Positions 1-12,500 of a stretch of DNA of 64,000 nt are shown one piece after another (within the stretch, counting starts at the first letter, position 1; the number at the start of each line of letters is the position of its first letter). Location of the stretch: assembly GCA_020465985.1 (NCBI GenBank), contig JAANYP010001790.1:62001-126000 (forward strand), in the 5' to 3' direction. The notes beneath the pieces were generated by a model, which saw nothing but the letters and a program-made list of their open reading frames with translations, was not told the DNA's origin and ran no database searches. The translations under genes were made by a program, and so were the position numbers. Source of the stretch: Centrapalus pauciflorus (lineage: Eukaryota; Streptophyta; Magnoliopsida; Asterales; Asteraceae).

Positions 1-450
1 TTCGGACCTTTTCCATTTCGGACCAACCGAATTCGGACCATCCGAATTTGGTCCCCTTCCTGGACAATTCCCTAAGTGTGTGTCCGAATTAGTCACTGTT
101 CACCCGAATCCGGACCACCCGAATTCGGTTCATCCATCCATCCGAAGTTCGCACTGTTCATCCGAATCCGGTACATCAGAATTCGGTTCAACGGTTTTCA
201 ATCATCCGAATTAGCACCCTGTCCGAAACCACCATTTCGTCCGAATTCGGTCCCTGTCCGAATTGACATTCATCCGAACCAGTGTGTTCATCCGAATTCG
301 TTACTCGTCCGAATTACTGTTCATCCGATTTCTGCTACATCCGAACTCAAAACTTAGATCCGAATTAAGTACCATCCAGTATACTATTCATCCGCTGTCC
401 AGCCCATCCGTTTCAAGTTTCCACCTTCAAGATCTTATTTGTTCAATCAG
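1..450 (+). promoter_or_regulatory. Retroelement leader made of iterated CCGAATTCGG-type words
   Basis: Variants of the palindromic word TCCGAATTCGGA (CCGAATTCGG, CCGAATTAG, CCGAATCCGG, CCGAATTTGG) recur every 15-30 bases up to about 400. The words have no fixed period. The tract ends with a pyrimidine-rich stretch and CAG at 448-450, a plausible splice acceptor, 10 bases before the gag ATG at 461. The donor would lie left of the window. Confidence 0.6.
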
Positions 451-460
451 CACCCTAATC

Positions 461-3400
461 ATGTCTCGTGAAGCTCTCGTACTTGGATCCGAGAACAGAC
501 CACCTGTTCTATATCCTGACGAGTATGAACAATGGAAATCCCGGTTCCTCAAATTTGTCGGAATGCAACCCCTTGGAAACCTAATGCTTCAGTCCATCTC
601 TGAGGGCCCCGTGATCTACTATCGGGAAATCGCAGCAAGACCCGAGGCTGACCCCCTGTCCTCGCATCTAAGGTTGAGAGAGAACCCGCTAATGACGCCG
701 AGAGAGACAGGCAGCATGCCGATAAGAGGGCTGAGTATCTGATCTATCAGGCCCTCCCCACTGATATTTTGGTCGTAGTAGACAGCAAAATGTCTGCTAA
801 ACAAATGTGGGACGAATTAGAAGTACAAATGCTGGGGGCAGATCTCGATGATCGTGCTAAAATAGAGGAAGCAAATGCTAAGTTTTCAGATTTTGAGCCA
901 AAGACGGGGAATCTCTGCAGGCTACGTTTACAAGGTTCTATGCAGTCCTCAATGAATTAAACAAACTGCACATCAAAAAGGACAAGGATGACATAAACAT
1001 CCAGTTCTTTTCAGCCTTAGCCCCCGAGTGGCAGATTGCTTGCCGGGCCACATGACGAGTCCTGAATATTCCTGAGGTATCGATCAATGTCGTCTTCAAA
1101 GAGCTAAAAAAGTATAAAGGGGATGTGGATCACCAGAAACAGATGACAAATCAACTCGCATCCTTACTGCTATCTGCTAACACCGGTATCAAACCCAATG
1201 ATTCCCTAGCCTTGATCACCAACACGAACATTCCCACTGCATCTTTTGCACAGGGTTCATCTTCAGCTTAGTACAAGTATGCTTCTCCTCCGCGTGAGGT
1301 AACTGATGAGGAAGAAGCAGCTATTCAGGAACAAATAGCCTTGCGGACAATTCGTCTCCAACAACGAAGTTTTTCCAACAAGACTAACAATCAACTCCGC
1401 TATGACACCGGTCCGCGGAGGTACTCAGATGACCGAAGGGATGAACGACGCGATGACTATCGCCGGGATGACTATCGCATGGATGATAGGGATGACAGGA
1501 GGTACGATGATAGACGCGACTATCGAGATGATCGCTGTTATGAAATTCGAGACGATAGGCGTGATGCTCGTAGGGATGACAGGAGAGACTATGATAGACG
1601 GGACGATCGCCGTGATGACCGTAGGGACGACCGCAGAGACAATAGGAGAGAAAATGATCGTAGGGACAAACGGAGAGATGGAAACCGAGAACCTCGTCGC
1701 GCCGACAAGAGGCCGGTTGAAAAAAGGCGCCGAGGAGCGTCTCTGTTATAAATGTGGAAAACCGGGTCACTTTGCTCGGGAGTGCAATAACAAGTTCGAC
1801 AGGAACGTCGGCTACTATGAGCGGAAGTTGGAAGCCGCTAAGAAGCGAACCGATGTCATGGCCCTCGTCACCTAGGAAGATTACTGTGATGCTGAAGATA
1901 CTGACGAGGAAGATGATAAGGGCAAAAATTGTTATATGGTTGATCGTTTGGGGTTGGATCACTGTGCCATTTCCACTGCTTCAAGTTCAGACAATGCTGA
2001 TGAGGGGGAGACAATGAAAAATCCACCAGCATGTCTGACGGCTAAATCCGACGATCCCGAATGCTCATCATCCGGTTCAGAGACACAAGAGGTATATTCC
2101 TGTTACATTCAAGAGCATGTAAATAATTTATCTGTAAATACTGAATGTACATTGCACACACATATACTTGATCTGCAAGCTAGGTTAAATGCTGAAACTG
2201 AAAAGTGTGTACAGGCTGAACATCTAGCTCAATCTTTAAAAGAGTCGTCTGGATTATATCAATCAAAGTGGTTAACTAATCACAATGTCATAAAACAGAT
2301 GCTAATCGAAAAAGTAGATGTTCAGGACAGGAATATATATCTTGAATCTTGTATGGATAGGTTATCTAATGAAAAACTCTCGTTAAAAGAAGAAATATCT
2401 GTACTTTCAAAACAATTAGAGACAGTAAATATGGAAAATATAGACAGTTTAGAAAAATATAAAATGATTGAAGAAGAAAGATATAGTTTGTACTCACGAA
2501 TAAAGACCCTTGACGATGCATTTTTAAAAAGGGGTCAAATTGAACAAACTATTCACTTGAATCAGCCCAAAGAAACTAGGTTTTACCATTCTAAACAAGG
2601 AATCGGTTTTAAAATCCTAAATATTTGGAAAAGGCCCAAAAAGTTTTACCTTTATTTTATGACATGAACTATATGGGAGCTGGACTTAAATCTTTCTTTT
2701 CTGAGTCATCAAAAGAAGTTTTAAACCAAGAGAATGAGAAACGTGTTGAACATAAAGAAAAAGAAATTTCTTTTTCAATATGAAGAACTTAACGAGAGTT
2801 ATCCATCTAGAGTACCCACTTTAGAGGAAGACTACTTGTCAACTTATTCAGAAGCTGAATTGAAAACAGAAACTGTAAAACCAATTCCTCAACTTTATAT
2901 TCCTACAAAAGTTCTTCAACATCAAATTACTGTTTTAGAAAAGGAATTGAAGTCGTCTCAAAAGAAAGCACTTGATCTTCAAGATGCTCTTCTTAAGAGC
3001 GAAGAAAAATTGGTAAATCAAACTTTTCAACAATCTGTGGAACTAACTGTCTACAGAGAAAAATTTGACATGGTTTCTCAAACGTTGAAAGATTTTTCAA
3101 AAGAACAAACAGTCTCTCATTCCACCAAAATCCCATGTGTGTCATCCAACAAAGGTAAGACTAAAGCTGAAACTTCTTCTTTCATTTATAAAGGTGAGTG
3201 CTCAAAATCATTTAAAAATGAGGTTTCTAAAAAGACTCAGATCCAATCTAAGTCTTTTAAGAAACCCACTCACCAACAAAAAGAAAATTCTGTAAAGTCT
3301 AAATCTTCCATGCATACTGACTCTAATCGTTTTGTTCCTACAGATTATGTAAGAAGAGTTCCTAAAACCACCATGCTGGATTTTTCAAGTTTTTTTGTGA

Positions 3401-3903
3401 AGAAGGCTATAATGCCAAGTGAATTTATTTCTAGAGATAGGATGTCTGTAATCTCTGAAAACAATGTGTGTAACAATGTAACGAATTCGTCTGTTTGTTT
3501 AAAGTACTCTTTCAGTGAATTATTTTATCTATGTCCAACTCGTGTTAGACGACAGGTTCCTAAAATTAATGCTTACGTGCCATACCCTGTTAAAAGAATT
3601 CGGAAAAAGAAAATAAAAAATGTTGCATCATCAGCCACAAATAAAAATGAGACATGTCCGTTGCCGAGGCCCAAAACCAAAGCAAAGGTCAAAAAGGTCT
3701 CAAAAAGTTAAAAACCGAAGGCAATTTCATCACCTAAGGTTCCAAAGCACAATAAATCCAATCTTCAATGGATTCCAAAGGGCTATGCATCCGGACCACA
3801 CATAAATGCTAAATGGGTTCCTAATACTGCACATGTGTCATATACATCTAGAACTCCTAACAAAAAGGGACCCATATTGAGATTGGTACCCAAAGTTGTG
3901 TGA
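461..3903 (+). pseudogene. Copia Gag with coiled-coil extension, degenerate
   Basis: Gag packages element RNA into cytoplasmic particles. It begins at ATG 461 (MSREALVLGS) in a frame that then shifts near 735. Further lesions include stops near 1053 and 1268, and a shift in an A-run near 1701. A mixed-charge Arg-Asp repeat region covers about 1420-1690. A CCHC zinc knuckle (CYKCGKPGHFAREC) follows at about 1747-1790. Downstream, 1936-2667 and 2734-3711 encode Lys/Glu-rich heptad-like sequence predicted by eye as coiled coil, followed by a basic tail. The last Gag-like residues end at the TGA at 3901-3903. Several shifts separate these blocks, so no full-length protein is possible. Confidence 0.75.
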
Positions 3904-4173
3904 TCTTTATGCAGATGGTTCTTGGTTACTTCTGATCAAGACCCGTTCTTCAATGAAATGGCTTCTAGTTACCATAGACTAGGACCCGTTCTTTTGCTTG
4001 TCGGTTGTACTTAAACCGACACGTTTGGCTTCTGTGCACACAGCTCAGGACCCGGTCTTAACTCATCATGTTTTCTAAACATCTCGGTTCAGAACACGGT
4101 TTGATTGTAAATAAAAGATGGATGTGTTTGAATGCATGTAGTTTTTCATTATATGAATTTATTTGCTTTTCAG
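3904..4173 (+). other. Gag-pol spacer ending in a splice-acceptor-like sequence
   Basis: This 270-base stretch has stops in all the expected frames and shows no protein similarity I recognise. It ends in TTTGCTTTTCAG at 4162-4173, directly before the first residues of the protease. That fits the 3' end of an intron separating gag from pol; a donor was not fixed. The younger copia at 63780 has a similar pyrimidine-CAG sequence at the equivalent point. Confidence 0.4.
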
Positions 4174-7100
4174 GCTAAATCCATCTGGTATATGGATTCG
4201 TGTTGCTCCAAGCATATGACGGGGAGAAGAGAATTGTTGTCCAACGTAGTTCAACAATATTGCGGGACGGTAAAATTCGGGAACAACCATCAGGCTCATA
4301 TTAAAGGATACGGGGACTTAGTTCTAAATAATCTAGTCATCAAGGAAGTTGACTATGTTGAGGGATTATCGCATAATCTATTTAGCATAGGACAGCTCTG
4401 TGATAAAGGACTAGAAGTAACGTTTAGGGCTAAGAACTGAAGTGTAAGGAGTATGGATGGAAAAGAAATCTTATCTGGTTCCCGTAACTCTAACCTTTAC
4501 ACCATTGACGTAGCCAAGCTCATAGTAAAGGATATCATTTGCCTCTTATCAAAAGCCTCTTCAAAAGACTCTTGGTTGTGGCATCGAAGGTTATCCCACT
4601 TGAATTTTGACAATATCAACAAGCTTGCTACGAAACAACTGGTCAAAGGTCTCCCTGAATTGCGTTATGAAAAAAGACCATCTCTGTGGAGCTTGTGAGA
4701 AAGGAAAGATGAAACGATCATCTCACAAACCAAAACCCGAACCATCAACAAAAAGAGTATTGGAGTTACTTCACATGGATTTATGCGGACCGATGCGGAC
4801 CCAAAGCATAAACGGGAAGCGATATGTGTTGATCATCGTTGATGACTACTCACGATATACCTGGGTCAGGTTCTTGCGATCCAAGGAAGAGACAGCTCAA
4901 GAAATCATAGATTTTTAAAAGAGTTTCGAGACCCAACAGCAGCTGTCAGTTCAATCATTCAGATCCGATAACGGCACGGAGTTCAAGAATTCGGTAGTTG
5001 AGGGCTTCCTTCGATCCAAAGGTATTCAGCATCAATATTCTGCTGCTAGAACACCACAACAAAATGGAGTCGTCGAAAGGCGTAACCGTACCCTTGTGGA
5101 AGCCGCTCGTACAATGCTAACATACTCAAAGCTACCTCCATTCTTGTGGGCCGAAGCCGTATCAACAGCTTGCTATACACAATTTCGCTCCATTATCCAT
5201 AAGCGCTTCAATAAAACTCCTTATCAACTCTTTTTGAATAAAGTGCCTTTTATCAAGTACTTACGTGTATTTGGTTGCAGTGCTATGTGCTGAACGATAA
5301 AGACAACCTCGGGAAATTTAATGAAAAAGCGGATGAAGCGATCTTCATTGGGTACTCATCCAACTCGAAGGCTTATCACGCATTCAATAGCCGAACCAGG
5401 ACAGTCAATGAAAGTGTGCATGTCACATTTGATGAGTTGGCTGAACTGGCACCCAAAGTTGATCATACAGGACCTCGCATTACACAAATGTCTGGAGACA
5501 CTTCTACTTATTCTACTTCTTTTTCTTCTTCTGATTTAGTTAATTTGTTTGATCCTTTTTATGTAGAATTTTTCGGTCCTAATGCTAATGTGTCCAATGT
5601 TGTCAATAATGTAGGTAATCCATCCAATTCAACTGCACCACAAAGTTTATCCGCTCCATATTCATCCACATCATACCCTCATCCATCTACATCATCCACT
5701 GATACATTCGCAGTTGAATCGACTCCTGTAATACCCTCACATATAATGCAAAATGTCCTTCCTTCATCTGAACACTCGGAACTCGAACCGGAACCAGTGG
5801 TACCATCACTTGAAACCATTGACCATGAATCTTCATCCATCCCCACTTTAACCACTGAGATTCCATCCCGATCACCCCTTCCACACGAGACTAAATGGAC
5901 CCAAAGTCACCCAACCGATCAGATCAATGGTGATGTTTCAACTGGAGTCCAAACACGTAGGGCGTCTGCTAATGAATGTCTCTTCGCATCATTCCATAGT
6001 ATGATAGAGCCCGCTCGTGTGGATGAAGCCCTAAAAGACCCAGACTGGATAGTTGCAATGCAAGAGGAACTCAACCAGCTTGTACAGCTCAGAGTATGGC
6101 GGTTAGTTCCCAAACCAAAAGACCGTACAGTGATCAGAATAAAGTGGATCTTTAAGAACAAACGAGATGAGAATGACATTGTGATAAGGAATAAAGCGAG
6201 ACTTGTTGCCAAAGGCTACCGACAACAAGAAGGGATAGATTATGACGAGACCTTTGCTCCAGTTGCACGGATCGAAGCGATCAGAATCTTCTTGCCGTAC
6301 GCGGCACACAAGGACTTCAAAGTGTACCAAATGGACGTCAAGACATCCTTTCTCAACGGTGAACTTAATGAAGAGGTGTACGTTGAACAACCATAAGGCT
6401 TTGTTGACGCACATAAACCTGACCATGATTATGTGCTAGATAAAGCCCTCTATGGTTTAAAACAAGCACCTCGCGCATGGTATGATAGTCTTTCTAATTT
6501 TCTTATCTCTGCCGGTTTCAGCAAAGGTGTGGTGGACACAACTCTGTTCACGAAAAAGGAAGGCCCACACATAATGCTAGTACAGATATATGTCGACGAC
6601 ATTATATTTGGATCTACTGATAGTAATTTCTGTAAGGATTTTTCAGCCCTAATGGAGTCCAGGTTCGAGATGAGTATGATGGGGGAAATGAATTTTTTCC
6701 TCGGATTACAAGTCAAACAACTTGAGAATGGGATTTTTGTGAACCAGTCGAAATATACTCTTGACATTCTCAAGAAGTATAAGTTAGACTCTTGCACGAG
6801 TATCGCAACTCCCATGGCCTCCAACTGTAAGTTAGACACCGATCCTTCTAGGAAAAGTGTCGATAATAATACTTACGGAGGGATGATAGGATCCTTACTG
6901 TATCTGACTGCCAGTAGGCCTGATATAATGTTTTCAACATGTCTTTTTGCTCGCTTTCAGGCCGACCCGAAAGAATCACACCTAACTGCGGTAAAACACA
7001 TTTTTCGTTATCTTAAGGGTACACCCGATCTTGGTTTATGGTATCCAAAGGGAACCAATTTTGATCTTACCGCTTTTTCAGATGCTGATTTTGCAGGTTG

Positions 7101-7539
7101 TAGAGTTGACAGAAAAAGCACGTCGGGAGGCATACAGTTCTTGGGAGACAGACCGGTGAGTTGGTCCTCCAAAAAGCAGAATTGTGTTTCAACATCCACA
7201 GCTGAGGCTGAGTATGTAGCAGCTGCAAGCTGTTGCTCTCAGGTGTTGTGGATGAGAACATAATTACGCGATTACGGATTCTCACTCACCAATATCCCAA
7301 TCAACTTCGATTCTCGAAGTGCAATTGCCATCTCTTGCAATCCCGTGCAGCACTCTCGAACGAAACACATAGATATCAGGTATCATTTTATTAAAGATCA
7401 CGTAGAAAAGGGAACCATTGAGTTGTATTTTGTTGGCACGGAATATCAACTTGTGGATATATTTAATAAAGCTTTAGACGAACCTCGTTTTCAGTTTTTA
7501 GTATCCCATATCGGCTTGTTGAATCCGCCTTCCAATTAA
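4174..7539 (+). pseudogene. Copia Pol: protease, integrase, reverse transcriptase, RNase H
   Basis: The protease start is at 4190-4220 (MDSCCSKHMTG), where the usual Asp-Ser-Gly of the active site reads Asp-Ser-Cys. The integrase zinc-binding part (WHRRLSHLNF) is near 4580-4620. The catalytic core is at about 4770-5100, with MDLCGPM, the second Asp in SDNGTEF (about 4965-4985) and the Glu in QNGVVERRNR (about 5060-5090). Reverse transcriptase runs 6000-6900 with the YVDD box at about 6589-6600. RNase H ends in the copia-typical HIDIRYHFIKDHV and the stop at 7537-7539. Stops or shifts occur near 4438, 4690, 4917, 5291, 6394 and 7261. The order integrase then RT identifies Ty1/copia, and the RT resembles the SIRE lineage. 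Confidence 0.9.
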
Positions 7540-8303
7540 ATATCAGATATTGTCTTAAATAATTCCATTTCAAACTATCATGTTTGAAATTCCTTTATTT
7601 TAGAAAATATTTGTTATTTAAATTTAAGGATTGTGTCACAAAATTGAAACTCAATATTTCCTTATCTATGTACATTTTTAATAATTAATGATCTTGACAA
7701 ATTGTTGTGTCAGTTGTTCATCACTAAGTGGGACGCAAATGAAATCCAGGTTTGTATGTATCTTTAAAGCTAAAAAGGTTCACGAATTTAATCTGAAAAG
7801 GATAAAAGAAGGGAAGCGGTATTTATTTGAGGGGGAGTATAGTTAGGATGTTAATTTTTATAATTCTTTGTTCCTTTTTACTTTTTTTATTTCTATAAGT
7901 TAAATTTTTAAATTTTAGGTTAGTTATATTTTATTTTATTTTTAAGTTTAATTTAATAGGTCAGAAAATCTTAAAAAAGATTTTTGTTGTTTAAATTTAT
8001 CAAAAAGACAAAAACATTTTATCTCATCTTATTTTACTTTATTTTTGTCTTAACTTAAATGCTAAAAGAAAATATCAAAAAATATTTTAGTTTGCAATTG
8101 CTTATTTTTGTTTCAAAGAAAAATACAAAAAGATGTAATAAATTGGGCCAAATCTTTGTTTAAAAATTTTTGTTGTTGTTTCTATTTTTTTTAAAAAACA
8201 AATGGCCCAAAAAGTTTTCTATGTATGTGTGTGTGGTTGTGGGATCCGGCGGCCCATTTCCTTTTGGGTGCGGATCCTGCTTGCCCCGACCCGACCCATC
8301 TGC
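7540..8303 (+). other. AT-rich spacer after pol, with a purine tract
   Basis: No gene is visible. A purine tract (GAGGGGGAGTA, 7829-7839) is followed by TAGTTAGGATGTTAATTT, which resembles the polypurine tract and LTR start at 13007-13040. It may be a duplicated polypurine tract, known in Sireviruses, or the start of a different LTR. The remainder to 8200 is T-rich. Confidence 0.4.
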
Positions 8304-9570
8304 CTTTAAAAGGGTGGGAGTCAACGGTCAAACCTCTACTTCCTTCTCTCTCAAGTTTTCTTCACCTCCTTCTCTTCTTTCTCTCATCGACGACCGCCGT
8401 ATCCTCCATAACCATCTATCAAGCTTTGTGAATCCTCGTTTTTCTCCGTTTTTTTTGCATTTCTCGACTTTGGCATCACAAGGTAACATGTTTCTAACTT
8501 TATTTCAGTGTTTAACTTCATGTATTGTTTGTTTGATTTTCAAAATTTTAGTGGTTTTTTCATTTCGGTTTTTCTTAATTTTAGGTAGTTTAATGTGTTT
8601 TATTTACTTAGTTGTAGTTATGTAAAATGTTCTTTATATGTTTTTAGTCTAAGATCTTTAATTTCATGCATTTTTTTCACAATCACCACTCTTCACGTTG
8701 CATGTTGCATGAACTCATTAAATGAACTGCTGTGATTCGGACGTCCGAATTCGGACCAAGCCCCGAATTCGGATGTCCCACTTAGACATAAATTACAAGT
8801 TGTTCAACATTCAAAGACCGAATTCGGACACTGTGCATCCGAACTCGGAGCACTGTTGATCCGAATTCGGTCCTTCAAAGAAAATACGAAATTTTCATTA
8901 AGTCGGTTTACAATTCACTGTAGACCCGAATTCGGACCTCATCTGAAATGCATATCCCATCCGAATTTAGTCCCTCAGGAAAATTTCAAAATGTTCATCA
9001 AAGTCTAAGTCTTTCAGTACTGTTCATCCGAAATCGGATGGGATCCGAATTCGGTACCCATCCGAATTTGGTGTTCCATCCGAAGTGAGTCCATTCATTA
9101 ACATTGCATACATCAATTTCGGTCCCTATCCGAATTCGGGCCATCATCATTCTTGACAATCATCCGAATTCGGACCTCACATATCATACATCATTCATCA
9201 TCCGGATTTCGGCCGGATCCGAATTCAGTGGCACTGTTCTTCCGAATTCAGTCCATCCGAAATCATACACTTAGCATATTTTTTCAATTTTTCCATTTTT
9301 ACATTTTCATTATAAATCAAAAATCCAAAAAAAATTTCATTCCGGTGCACCATTGATTAGAGTTAGGATTAGTGTTTGACTGAAAATGGCTGATCTAACA
9401 TTGGTCTCTTAACGATTGACTTTGGACTTTATTTAGTAGAATTTTATTCTACTAATAAAGACCCGATGCTTTAAACAGATCACACAGTTTCTATTTCCCA
9501 CTTTTCTAGACTTCATATTAATGTCTTATAATTTAAAGTCTTTTGTTCTAACTTTGATGCACCTTTTCAG
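8304..9570 (+). promoter_or_regulatory. Putative promoter and spliced leader of the env-like gene
   Basis: A TATA-like box (CTTTAAAAGG, 8304-8313) is followed by a CT-rich leader at 8335-8480, as in plant 5' UTRs. CACAAG|GTAACA at 8482/8483 is a good splice donor. ACCTTTTCAG at 9561-9570 is a good acceptor, six bases before the env-like ATG at 9576. The implied intron of 1088 bases carries the CCGAATTCGG word array (about 8735-9265). No transcript evidence is available here. The same block could instead be promoter and R region of an LTR. Confidence 0.45.
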
Positions 9571-9575
9571 GAAAC

Positions 9576-12500
9576 ATGGAACCAGCTGTCGTTCTAACCT
9601 TACCCCATCCCCCCATTCCTAACAACAACGCTTAATTACCCGAACAATCCATTCTCCCTCAAGCCGAGTTTGTCGAGTTCATACTCCATAACTGGCAGTT
9701 CGATGTGTCCATCCTCACCAAAGAACCCCAAACACTAGCCTTCGACATCCTCACTCACCACCCAATCTACTATTCCCTTTCTACCGCCATCGCCGTTCCT
9801 CAAATATACCTGCAACAATTCTGGAACCGGTTGCAGTTTATCCCTGATGCCGAACCCCACTTCACTACCACCATTGACTGTGTCCCAGTCAAAATAACCA
9901 CCGCCGCCATACGCCATATACTTCACCTACCTCCCGAAGCCTTTTTGCCAACTCGTTTTCAATTTGCTCCCATTCCTTCCGTCCAAGAAACCCTCTCAGA
10001 AATACAAACCTTGGGATATGACGGCCCTCTTACCAAACCCTCCGATTTCAAAACCAAGAATCTCCAATCTCTTTGGAGGATTCTGTTCGACGTCATAAAC
10101 AAATGCTTCACTGCTAAACATTTTGGCTACGACTCTGCCTCGGCTCAAGTCCTAGCCATGTTCACCGGTTTTACCTTCGACCGCCACGTAGACTACGCAG
10201 CATTCCTCTTCGAGGAATTCAAGAGAGTTCATATGGAGAGGGGCACCAAAAGAGGACGCAAATACATCCCTCTCCAACGTTTCATGCAGCTCATCATACA
10301 ATACGCCATATATACCGATGATGACATTCATGAGCGTCCTGAGGCCGATGTCTACCCTATAGTGGCAATCCAGAAGCTTAATCTGCCGAAAGGGGCTCCG
10401 TCTGTGCCGATAATGACTATCTCACTGTCCCTTCTTCTAAAGGCAAGGCAATTGGAAAGGGTTCGGGCGTATATACGAGTGTTTTTTCCGGATGAGGCTC
10501 AGTCAGAACCGACTGAGCCTAGCCAGTCCGAAGGTGAGGATAGATTGAGTGAGGACGAGGGAGAAGAGGCTGAAGTACAGCAATCCATGGGGATAGGTGA
10601 GCGGGAGACTGTGCGTGTGAGCGAGGGCGAAGCAGGTGAGGCGGCAGAGGCGGTGGATTCCGAACGAACCGTCTCTGTCGTACGAGAGATAGAAATCACA
10701 TCTGAGGGTGACTACAGCACAATAAGTCGGAAAACCCACTCGAAGACCATAAGTCCGATGGTCGAACTAACCTCCTCCACCCACTTAGCATCCTCTCTAC
10801 AGGGTGCTATTTCATTCCACGGGGATACACCACATATGTCATCGCCCTCTCATTCGGAGAGTGGCGGTGTTGAACGAGGTCACACTCCGCCCCACGTGAT
10901 CGAACCTCTTTCTTTCACGATTCCCTCCCCACCCATACACACACCGCACGATGCCTTTGTGGCATCCCCTCGAGCTGCCTCGGTGGCAGCTCCACAAACT
11001 TCTGGATCTGCGCATCCCATAGTGGAGCCAGAAATGACAGAAGGAAGACCTGAAGTGGCTCCATCAACGCCATCCACTTCAGGCCATCTCCCCATTAACT
11101 TGGAGATGTTAACGGCAGCTCTTCGTGCTGCCGGAGTTGTTACCCGGGCTGACCTGGACGCCCGGAAGGAGGCTGCTGAAGAACGACATACCGCCCTTCT
11201 CTCATTTACAAAGGGTAAGGGTGTCGCTTCTGAGGATGTGCCTCCACCAGGAATCCGTTCTATCCAATTAATGATTCAGGAGCTCTCGACAAAATCGATG
11301 CACAGAACCGTCTTATCCTTCAAGTCCAGGAGCAACTGAACTCCAGAATGGACCGCCTAGAATCGGCCGTCATTGAGCTACAGTGCCGTCCTCAGGCTGA
11401 GTCCCAGAAATGAAAGCATGACGATCAGGACGACCCTGATCGCCATGAGGGGGAGAAACGCCAGAACACTCAGTCTGAGGACCTCATGTTGATTGTAGGG
11501 GGAGCAGAAACAGAATATACAGAGGTTCAGGGGTCAGGGGAAAAGGTGCAAGAGGCTCAGGAATACCTGATGTTAGAAGACGAGCCCATGTTCGAGGGTC
11601 CAGCTCCACTGGATCCAATGACAGCTATGGTTGAGTTCGAGCCCGTTCATGAAAAAGTTGAAATCATATTGGTGTCTGACTCAGACTCCGATACTGAAGA
11701 CAACGAACCTTTAATCATTCCTAAGCCTGAGCCAGAATCACCTAAAAATTCATCATCTTCCTCCTTTGATTTCCTAAACTCACCACCACCAGCTCCACAG
11801 CAAGAAATTCTATCATCCATCCAAGCTCCCCCATCACTCAAAGAATCCCATCTAGTCCAAAGCCCGCCAAGATCTCCAAGTCCTCCCATAGTCCAACAAA
11901 CTGAACAACCAGGTCCTTCACAAACCAAGAGGGTAGATTACTTTGATGAGACCCCTTTAGGACCCAGTGAATATAGGAGAGATGATATGTATTGGGTGGA
12001 CCGTTATTCGAAGGGAAAAGTACAAACTTTTCCACCTGAAGAGAAAGAGGAACTAAGACAAGAACGGCGGGGGACAATCATCAAATTGCTAGAAGCTAAA
12101 AAATCTGAAATAGAAGAACCCCCCATTCAGGGCCTCAAAGAATTCCTTCAAAAGTTTCCTCCGGAACAATTTCAGAATCCGTTCCTAGAAGAACGGTTTA
12201 AGATGGTATTCAGAAAGAAGCCTGGGTCTTTCAGCAGACTCTTGCTAATGGAACTGACCAACGTGAGCAAAGCTGAACAGGCCGAATACTATCAACTAAT
12301 GCTCAGGGAGAGAAGATCCAAAGTCTCAAAATCAAAGATAAAGAAACTCCTGACCATGACCATGTGCAGAAGAGAAAAAGTATACTATCCTGCCTTTCAG
12401 GTAGAAAGAGAAGATGGCACGGTTGAGGAGTTCTACGAGAATGATTTGGATTTCATAAGTGTGGACGACGTTGAATTCTTACACAATCGATTGAAAAATC

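Noticed and set aside
1..430. Possible CRISPR-like array of repeats
   Set aside because: Words are short, degenerate and irregularly spaced, without unique spacers of constant length, and the DNA is a plant nuclear genome.
1384..1962. Minus-strand ORF of 192 residues opposite gag
   Set aside because: It is the His/Ser/Tyr-rich mirror of the Arg-Asp repeat coding strand and has no recognisable domain.
8170..8625. Host gene encoded by the 151-codon ORF
   Set aside because: It crosses the TATA-like box, the CT-rich leader and the splice donor, and its composition is hydrophobic and T-driven with no domain.
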